10,688 nt of DNA from Desulfovibrionaceae bacterium UBA3823 (GTDB taxonomy: Bacteria > Desulfobacterota > Desulfovibrionia > Desulfovibrionales > Desulfovibrionaceae). This document shows positions 5,669-10,688 of the stretch, one piece after another; position 1 is the first letter of the stretch; each line of letters begins with the position of its first letter. The notes beneath the pieces were generated by a model that saw only the letters and a program-made list of their open reading frames with translations, was not told where the DNA came from and did not search any database. The stretch is from positions 383-11,070 of the forward strand of contig DFDR01000158.1 of NCBI GenBank assembly GCA_002369295.1, read 5' to 3'. The translations under genes were made by a program, and so were the position numbers.

Positions 5669-5711
5669 CCCGCCGTTCCGTAGCGCATATTCCATACACG
5701 CCGCCCCTTCT
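5642..5711 (+). promoter_or_regulatory. Antiterminator pairing of the trp attenuator
   Basis: AGAAGGGG (5642-5649), 9 nt after the last Trp codon, is perfectly complementary to CCCCTTCT (5704-5711), the 5' arm of the terminator. Forming this pair dismantles the terminator. The same segment (GAAGGGG, 5643-5649) can also pair with CCCCTTC at 5574-5580 inside the start of trpL, which would protect the terminator. A small hairpin GCGGG/CCCGC (5656-5660 with 5669-5673) carries the trpL stop codon in its loop and fits inside the antiterminator. Confidence 0.7.
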
Positions 5712-5736
5712 CGCAAGAGAGGGGGCGCTTTTTTTT
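5702..5736 (+). terminator. trp attenuator (intrinsic terminator)
   Basis: An 11-bp GC-rich stem (5702-5712 with 5717-5727, one G-U pair) is capped by a GCAA tetraloop and followed by C and eight Ts (5729-5736). It lies 33 nt after the trpL stop and 54 nt before the trpE start, so it ends transcription early when tryptophan is plentiful. Confidence 0.93.
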
Positions 5737-5790
5737 CCCGGCAGCATCGGGTCCAGACGGCCCAGCCGGAGCACGAACCAGGAGGACTCT

Positions 5791-7197
5791 ATGACAGCAA
5801 CACGCGGCCCCATCGCGCTGAAGCAGAAGGCCAGGCTTCTGCCGGCAGACATGGACACGCCCATCAGCCTCTTCATGGGCATGGCGGGCGCAGGCGACGG
5901 CATCCTGCTTGAAAGCGCGGCGGTCGACGGGCGCTGGGGGCGCTACAGCATCCTGGCCTGCGACATGCTGCTCTACGTCTCCTGCCAGGACGGACTCCTG
6001 CGCCTTGCCATCGAGGACGACAGGCTCTCCAGCCTGCAGGAGCTGGACGGCATGCCCTTTGCCGAAGGCCTCAAGGCCCTCATGCGCCAGATTGCCATCG
6101 AGGCGCCGGAGGGCATGGAAGACCTGCCTCCCATCACCCGCGCCCTCTACGGCTACGTCGGCTTCGAGGCGGCAGGCCTCTTCACGCCGAAGCTCGCTGC
6201 CGTCATGCCGAAGGAGGAGGCCGAAGTCCGGCTGGCCCTTCCCGGCACCGTGCTCGTGCTGGACCACGTCTACAACCGCCTCTGCCAGGTGAGCATAGGC
6301 GCCCACCGCGAGGTGCGCAGCGCCCACGAGGCCAGCGTCCATCCCGCCGAGCCCCAGCGCCTCGACGCCGTCCTGGCCGAGCCTGGCGAGGCCGCCTTCA
6401 AGGCCGGCGTGGAGCGCATCCGCGCCATGCTCGCCCAGGGCGAGGCCATCCAGGCCGTGCCCTCGGTGCGCTTCTCCATGCCCTGGCGGGGCGAGGCCTT
6501 CACGCTCTACCGGCGCCTGCGCCGCATCAACGCCTCCCCCTACATGTTCTACATGCGCTTCCCCGGCATCACCCTCTTCGGCTCCTCGCCCGAGGTCATG
6601 GTGCGCTGCGCCAGGAACCGCCTCCAGCTCTCGCCCATTGCCGGCACCAGGCCCCGCGGCAGGGACGCGGCCGAAGACCTCGCCTTCGAGAAGGAGCTTC
6701 TGGCCGATCCCAAGGAGCGAGCCGAGCACGTCATGCTGGTGGATCTGGGCCGCAACGACCTCGGCCGCGTGGCTGCCAGGGGCACGGTCAAGGTCGACCG
6801 GCTCATGCAGGTGGAGCGCTTCTCCCACGTCATGCACATGACAAGCCACATCTCGGCCCTCATCCGCCAGGGCATCGGCCCCGTCGACGTGCTGGCCGCG
6901 GCCTTTCCCGCAGGCACCGTTTCCGGCGCCCCCAAGATCCGGGCCATGGAAATCATCCGCGAGGTGGAGGAGGGCCCCCGGGGGCCCTACGCCGGCTGCA
7001 TAGGCTGGCTCGGCTTCGACAGGGACAGCGTCAACCTCGACATGGGCATCGCCATCCGCAGCATGTGGTGCAGGGGCGGCCGGCTCTACTGGCAGGCCGG
7101 CGCCGGCATCGTGCACGACTCGAAGCCGGATCTCGAGTGGAAGGAAGTGATCAACAAGACCGCCGCCATGCGGCAGGCCGTTTCCGGGGAGGAATAG
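5791..7197 (+). CDS. trpE: Anthranilate synthase component I (TrpE)
   Basis: TrpE makes anthranilate from chorismate and ammonia, the first step of tryptophan synthesis, using ammonia from the TrpG domain. The 468-residue protein has the feedback-inhibition motif LLES at 39-42, where tryptophan binds in known enzymes. The chorismate-binding C-terminal domain follows, with FGSSPEVMV, LSPIAGTRPRG, DLGRNDLGRVA, FPAGTVSGAPKIRAMEII and GWLGFDRDSVNLDMGIAIR. Length is close to the shorter TrpE type. The start at 5791 is set by GGAGGA 4 nt upstream (5781-5786) and lies after the attenuator. An in-frame ATG at 5623, inside trpL, is rejected because its first codons would run through the attenuator. 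trpGD begins 4 nt after its stop, as expected for two subunits of one complex. Confidence 0.97.
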   Translation: MTATRGPIALKQKARLLPADMDTPISLFMGMAGAGDGILLESAAVDGRWGRYSILACDMLLYVSCQDGLLRLAIEDDRLSSLQELDGMPFAEGLKALMRQIAIEAPEGMEDLPPITRALYGYVGFEAAGLFTPKLAAVMPKEEAEVRLALPGTVLVLDHVYNRLCQVSIGAHREVRSAHEASVHPAEPQRLDAVLAEPGEAAFKAGVERIRAMLAQGEAIQAVPSVRFSMPWRGEAFTLYRRLRRINASPYMFYMRFPGITLFGSSPEVMVRCARNRLQLSPIAGTRPRGRDAAEDLAFEKELLADPKERAEHVMLVDLGRNDLGRVAARGTVKVDRLMQVERFSHVMHMTSHISALIRQGIGPVDVLAAAFPAGTVSGAPKIRAMEIIREVEEGPRGPYAGCIGWLGFDRDSVNLDMGIAIRSMWCRGGRLYWQAGAGIVHDSKPDLEWKEVINKTAAMRQAVSGEE

Positions 7198-7201
7198 CGC
7201 C

Positions 7202-8818
7202 ATGTTTCTGCTCATCGACAACTACGACTCCTTCACCTTCAATCTGGTGCAGTACTGCCAGATGCTGGGCGAAGATCCCCTCGTCCTCGCCAACGACGAC
7301 CCCCGCATCCTGGATCTGGCCAGGGATCCCTCCCTCGAGAAGGTGCTGATCTCGCCAGGCCCCAGCTCGCCCGACAAGGCGGGCCTGTGCCTGGAATTCC
7401 TCGAGCGCCTGCCGGCATCCGTCCCCGTGCTCGGCGTCTGCCTGGGCCACGAGGTGCTCGGCCTCTTTGCCGGCGCCAGGGTGGAGGTGGGCCCCGTGGT
7501 CATGCACGGCATGGCCAGCGACGTGCTCCACGACGGCAAGGGCATCTTCGAGGAGCTGCCCAATCCCCTGAAGGCCGGCCGCTACCACTCCCTGGTGGTC
7601 GTTCCCGCAGACGAGGGGCCAGACGCCCCCTTCACCGTCACCGCCAGGGCGCCCCTGGGCGAGTGCATGGCCCTGCAGTACAACGACAGGCCCTGGGTGG
7701 GCGTGCAGTTCCATCCCGAATCGGTCTTGACCCCCGACGGCATGGGCGTGCTCGCCAACTTCTTCAGCCAGGTGTGCGGCAAGGGCCAGGCGCAGGGCCG
7801 GCCCCGTCCCGCCTCGGGCAAAACCGAGCTCAAGGACGTGCTCGAGCGCCTCGGCGGCCGGGAAGACCTCAACGAAGACATGGCCATGCAGGGCTTCGAA
7901 CTGCTCTTCGACGGCAAGATGACCCCTGCCCAGTCGGCCGCCTTTCTCATGGGCCTGCGCGCCAAGGGCGAAAGCCCGCTGGAGCTCGCCTGCGCCGTGA
8001 AGGCGGCCCTGGCCCGCGCGGTCAAGGTCGAGGGCATTCCCGACGACGCCCTGGACATCGTCGGCACGGGCGGCGACGGCCGCAACTCCTTCAACTGCTC
8101 CACCTGCACGGCCCTGGTCCTGGCCGGCGCCGGCTACCACGTGGTCAAGCACGGCAACCGCGCCGTCTCCTCCAAGAGCGGGGCTGCCGACGCCCTTGAA
8201 GCCCTCGGCGTGCCCCTGCTGCAGGAACCGGCCGAGGTGCTCGAGTACCTGAAGCGCACCAACTTCGGCTTCTTCTTCGCTCCCTACGCCCATCCGGCCT
8301 TCAAGAACATCGGCCCCATACGCCGCGAGCTCGGCATCCGCACCCTCTTCAACATCCTCGGTCCCATGATCAACCCCGCCCGCACGCGCCACCTCATGAT
8401 GGGCGTGGCTAAGCCGGAAATGCTTGATCTCGTGGCCGACACCCTGCTCCAGGGGCCCTACCTGCGCTCCTGCGTGCTGCACGGGGCCGGCGGCTACGAC
8501 GAAGTCACGCCCATGGGGCCCTGCCGCATCGTCCTGCTCGACAGGGGCGAAGCCGTGCCCATGGAGATCGATCCCGCCCGCTACGGCATCCAGCCCTGCA
8601 CGGTGACGGAGCTTGCCGTGGGGTCCAGGGAGGAGGCGGCAAGCGTCCTGAAGGAGCTCCTGCAGGGCAGGGGGCCCAAGGCCATGCGCGACATGGTCGC
8701 CCTCAACGCCGGCCTGGCCATCTTCCTCGTGGAGCAGGGCGCCACCCTCGACGAGTGCATGGCCAAGGGCAGGGCGGCCGTGGAGCAGGCGGCCGGCAGG
8801 GGCTTCGTCCATGCTTAG
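7202..8818 (+). CDS. trpGD: Fused anthranilate synthase glutaminase (TrpG) and anthranilate phosphoribosyltransferase (TrpD)
   Basis: This 538-residue bifunctional protein has the same domain order as E. coli TrpGD. Residues 1 to about 192 are a class I glutamine amidotransferase: LLIDNYDSFTFNLVQY at the start, ISPGPSSP, nucleophile Cys80 in GVCLGHE, and the His171/Glu173 pair in QFHPES. It supplies ammonia to TrpE. After a linker (about 193-207) the TrpD domain runs to the end, with the PRPP-binding DIVGTGGDG and the anthranilate-site block KHGNRAVSSKSGAADALEALG, and attaches phosphoribose to anthranilate. One oddity: Glu84 replaces the near-invariant Gln of the GxCxGxQ nucleophile motif. 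GGGGAGGA at the end of trpE serves as ribosome binding site. trpC overlaps its end by 8 nt. Confidence 0.96.
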   Translation: MFLLIDNYDSFTFNLVQYCQMLGEDPLVLANDDPRILDLARDPSLEKVLISPGPSSPDKAGLCLEFLERLPASVPVLGVCLGHEVLGLFAGARVEVGPVVMHGMASDVLHDGKGIFEELPNPLKAGRYHSLVVVPADEGPDAPFTVTARAPLGECMALQYNDRPWVGVQFHPESVLTPDGMGVLANFFSQVCGKGQAQGRPRPASGKTELKDVLERLGGREDLNEDMAMQGFELLFDGKMTPAQSAAFLMGLRAKGESPLELACAVKAALARAVKVEGIPDDALDIVGTGGDGRNSFNCSTCTALVLAGAGYHVVKHGNRAVSSKSGAADALEALGVPLLQEPAEVLEYLKRTNFGFFFAPYAHPAFKNIGPIRRELGIRTLFNILGPMINPARTRHLMMGVAKPEMLDLVADTLLQGPYLRSCVLHGAGGYDEVTPMGPCRIVLLDRGEAVPMEIDPARYGIQPCTVTELAVGSREEAASVLKELLQGRGPKAMRDMVALNAGLAIFLVEQGATLDECMAKGRAAVEQAAGRGFVHA

Positions 8819-9626
8819 CCGCTTCGCCAGGGTCAAGGCCGAGGAAGTCGCCCGCCTCAAAAGCCTCAAGGCCCAGGGACGCTTTCCCCGGGCCTGGGAG
8901 GGCCTGCGCCCCTCCTTTGCCGGGGCGCTGGCGCCGAAAGGGGGGCTTCCCGCCGTCATCGCCGAGTACAAGCGCGCCTCCCCCTCGAGGGGCGTCATCT
9001 GCGAGGACGTGGGCGTCGAGGACTGCGCCCTGGCCTATGCCAGGGCCGGCGCCTCGGCCCTGTCCATCCTCACGGAGGAGGCCTTCTTCAAGGGAAGCCT
9101 CGACTATCTCGCCAGAGCCAGAGCCGCCCTCGGCGCCGCAGGCCTGGGCCAGCCCCTGCTGCGCAAGGACTTCATCTGCGATGCCCTGCAGGTGGAGGCC
9201 ACCTTCGCCACCCCCGCCTCGGCGCTGCTGCTCATCGTGCGCTTCACGCCCGACGCCGGGCGCCTCAGGGACCTGCGGCAGCTGGCCGAGTCCCAGGGCC
9301 TGGACGCCGTGGTGGAAGTCTTCGGCGAGGCGGATCTCGAGACGGCACGGGAAAGCGGCGCCAGGATCATCCAGGTCAACGCCAGGGATCTCGACACCTT
9401 CAAGGTGGACAGAGCGGCCTGCCTTGCGCTCGCAAGGCGCTGCCCTCCGCTTCCCGGCGAAGCCTGGATTGCGGCCTCGGGCGTCTTCGAGCGCGCCCAT
9501 CTGGAGGAGGCAGGCGAGGCCGGCTTTGCCGCCTGCCTCGTCGGCACGGCGCTCATGGCCGGCGGCAGGCCCGGCGAGGCGCTTGCCCGGCTGCTCGGGA
9601 GCGCGCCCGCCCAAGGGGAGGCGTAG
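8811..9626 (+). CDS. trpC: Indole-3-glycerol-phosphate synthase (TrpC)
   Basis: TrpC closes the indole ring from carboxyphenylamino-deoxyribulose phosphate, releasing CO2 and water. It is a stand-alone (beta-alpha)8 barrel of 271 residues, not fused to TrpF as in E. coli. The catalytic residues of the family can be assigned: Glu52 and Lys54 in IAEYKRASPSRG, Lys119 in LLRKDFI, Glu169 in VVEVF, Asn190 in QVNARDLDTF and Ser223 in AASG. Several surrounding blocks deviate from the usual text: EVF instead of EVH, VNARDL instead of INNRDL, and ATFATPASALLLI where A-R-x-x-GADA-x-LLI is usual. It is therefore a divergent but probably active member. The ATG at 8811 lies inside the last codons of trpGD, so translation is likely coupled. 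Confidence 0.94.
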   Translation: MLSRFARVKAEEVARLKSLKAQGRFPRAWEGLRPSFAGALAPKGGLPAVIAEYKRASPSRGVICEDVGVEDCALAYARAGASALSILTEEAFFKGSLDYLARARAALGAAGLGQPLLRKDFICDALQVEATFATPASALLLIVRFTPDAGRLRDLRQLAESQGLDAVVEVFGEADLETARESGARIIQVNARDLDTFKVDRAACLALARRCPPLPGEAWIAASGVFERAHLEEAGEAGFAACLVGTALMAGGRPGEALARLLGSAPAQGEA

Positions 9627-9630
9627 GGCC

Positions 9631-10314
9631 ATGTTCGTCAAGATCTGCGGCATGACGCGCCAGGCGGACCTGGACTGCGCCCGCGAGGCCGGCTGCGCCA
9701 TGGCCGGCTTCATCTTTGCCGGAAAAAGCCCCCGCCGCATCGCGCCCGCGGCCGCTGCCCGGCTTGCGGCAGGCGGGATGCTGCGGGTCGGCGTCTTCAC
9801 GCAGGACGATGCCGAAGCCATCCTGCAGGTCATGAAGGAAGCCAGGCTCGATCTTGCCCAGCTGCACGGAGGGCAGAGCCGGGAAACGGCGCAGGCCATC
9901 GGGAAGGACAGGGTCCTGCGCGTGCTCTGGCCAGAGCGCCATGCCGGGGCGGCCTCCCTGCAGGCAGCCCTCGACGAGGCTGCTGAGGAGGCGGCAGGCG
10001 TGCTGCTGGACGCAGGGAAGTCAGGCGGCGGTTCAGGCCTTGCCTTCGACAGGGCCAGGCTTGCGGGCCTGCGCCTGCCTTCCCTGTGGATGCTGGCAGG
10101 CGGCCTCGGGCCGGGGACGCCGGCGGAACTCGCGGCTGGCGCCCTTCCCCTGCCCTGCGGCCTCGACTTCAACTCCGGCCTCGAGGAGGCGCCGGGCCGC
10201 AAGTCGAAGGAAGCCGTCTCCCGCGCCATGGCCGGTCTGCGCGCCCTCGGGCTTGGCCCGGATCCCCTGCCGCCGGCGCTTGCCCCCCTTGCCCTGCGGC
10301 GCAAAGGTTTTTAA
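9631..10314 (+). CDS. trpF: Phosphoribosylanthranilate isomerase (TrpF)
   Basis: TrpF isomerises N-(5'-phosphoribosyl)anthranilate to the substrate of TrpC. The 227-residue barrel has the general-base cysteine Cys6 in VKICGMT and the segment GFIFAGKSPRRI (26-37). It also has AQLHG (76-80), the general acid Asp127 in LLDAGKSGGGSG, the phosphate-binding LAGGLGPGTP (155-164) and GLDFNSGLEEAPGRKS (177-192, usually GVDVSSGVE...PGxKD). A Pro/Leu-rich tail of about 20 residues follows the last helix. The ATG is 4 nt after the trpC stop, with AAGGGGAGG upstream as ribosome binding site. In the pathway trpF acts before trpC; the order C then F is common in trp operons. Confidence 0.94.
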   Translation: MFVKICGMTRQADLDCAREAGCAMAGFIFAGKSPRRIAPAAAARLAAGGMLRVGVFTQDDAEAILQVMKEARLDLAQLHGGQSRETAQAIGKDRVLRVLWPERHAGAASLQAALDEAAEEAAGVLLDAGKSGGGSGLAFDRARLAGLRLPSLWMLAGGLGPGTPAELAAGALPLPCGLDFNSGLEEAPGRKSKEAVSRAMAGLRALGLGPDPLPPALAPLALRRKGF

Positions 10315-10322
10315 ACAGTCAA

Positions 10323-10337
10323 GGGGCCCCAGGCCCC
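10323..10337 (+). other. GC hairpin in the trpF-trpB gap
   Basis: GGGGCC (10323-10328) and GGCCCC (10332-10337) form a perfect 6-bp stem with a 3-nt loop, 8 nt after the trpF stop. No T-run follows, so it is more likely an mRNA processing or stability element than a terminator. The 85-nt gap is the only loose junction in the operon. GGAGG at 10362-10366 is 33 nt from the trpB ATG, too far to serve as its ribosome binding site. Confidence 0.4.
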
Positions 10338-10399
10338 GAAGCCCCAAGGAACAACCACAACGGAGGACGCGGCCCCCTCAACCCGCCGCGGCAAGACCT

Positions 10400-10688
10400 A
10401 TGGAAAACAGCTACTTTGGAAAATACGGCGGCTGCTTCGTGCCGGAACTGCTCATGCCCCCGCTGCTCGAAGTGGAGGCCGCCATGCGGGACATCCTGCC
10501 GGCGCAGGACTTCCAGGACGAGCTTGGCGAGCTGCTGGCCAGCTACGCCGGCCGTCCCACCCCGCTGACCTTCTGTCCCAATCTCTCGAGGGAGCTCGGC
10601 TTCAGCCTCTGGCTCAAGCGCGAAGATCTCCTCCACACCGGCGCCCACAAGATGAACAACTGCCTCGGCCAGGCCCTGCTTGCCAAAA
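10400..10688 (+). CDS. trpB: Tryptophan synthase beta chain (TrpB), N-terminal 96 codons
   Basis: TrpB condenses indole with serine to give tryptophan, using pyridoxal phosphate, in complex with TrpA (expected just beyond the window). The visible part has the TrpB1-type opening YFGKYGGCFVPELLMPPL (residues 5-22), GRPTPLT (51-57) and SLWLKREDLLHTGAHKMNN (69-87). Lys84 is the residue that forms the Schiff base with the cofactor. The gene is cut by the right edge in LGQALLAK. The ATG at 10400 starts the conserved sequence almost at once; no in-frame GTG, TTG or ATG lies close upstream, yet no proper ribosome binding site is visible (only a weak GGCAAGA). Translation may depend on the upstream genes. 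Confidence 0.95.
   Translation, partial: MENSYFGKYGGCFVPELLMPPLLEVEAAMRDILPAQDFQDELGELLASYAGRPTPLTFCPNLSRELGFSLWLKREDLLHTGAHKMNNCLGQALLAK

Noticed and set aside
5623..5790. N-terminal extension of trpE by 56 codons from an ATG at 5623
   Set aside because: It would run through the trpL Trp codons and the attenuator, and the true start at 5791 has a good ribosome binding site and the normal TrpE N terminus.
7151..8998. Very long open frame (615 codons) on the minus strand opposite trpGD
   Set aside because: It mirrors the GC3-biased coding strand, is His/Gly/Ala/Glu-rich without any motif, and trpGD on the plus strand is unmistakable. The same holds for long antisense frames opposite trpE (5665-7221), trpC-trpF (8703-10304) and the moaC unit (3425-4984).
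1..10688. CRISPR array, insertion sequence, tRNA or rRNA genes
   Set aside because: No regularly spaced repeats, transposase, terminal inverted repeats or structural RNA gene signatures were found on either strand.

Overview
The window is GC-rich, with strongly GC3-biased codons and short AT-rich promoter islands near 1180-1290 and 3400-3530. The gene content (molybdenum-cofactor genes around an NhaC-type antiporter, then a trp operon opening with a fused trpGD) and the protein sequences suggest a Desulfovibrionaceae-like sulfate-reducing bacterium. That placement is inferred from gene content and style, not from a marker gene.

Left part (1-1137, minus strand): moaA, followed by the first 11 codons of what looks like a Mop/TOBE molybdate-binding protein that runs off the window. 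The moaA upstream region carries a good inverted repeat (1174-1196). Plus-strand nhaC (1636-3186) starts at GTG after a roughly 500-bp intergenic stretch full of stable hairpins. It converges on a small minus-strand ORF of unknown function (3234-3425), and a 14-bp hairpin lies between their ends.

Middle part (3426-5466): an AT-rich divergent promoter region, a structured leader, then moaC (second step of cofactor synthesis, matching moaA on the left), a SAM methyltransferase 3 nt later, and a small exported protein. A hairpin with six Ts closes this unit.

Right part (5467-10688): a complete start of a tryptophan operon. It has a promoter candidate overlapped by an 8-2-8 perfect palindrome, a 33-codon leader peptide (trpL) with three consecutive Trp codons, an attenuator terminator with GNRA loop and eight Ts, and a competing antiterminator pairing. 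Then come trpE, trpGD (fused), trpC, trpF and the first 96 codons of trpB, in pathway order from chorismate toward tryptophan. trpE to trpF are tightly packed (gaps of 4 nt, an 8-nt overlap, then 4 nt). trpB follows after 85 nt containing a hairpin.

The most notable observations are the full attenuation architecture combined with a likely operator, the Glu in place of the near-invariant Gln of the TrpG nucleophile motif, the palindrome in front of moaA, and two regulatory leaders (nhaC, moaC) with unassigned RNA structure. No mobile element, tRNA, rRNA or CRISPR was seen.
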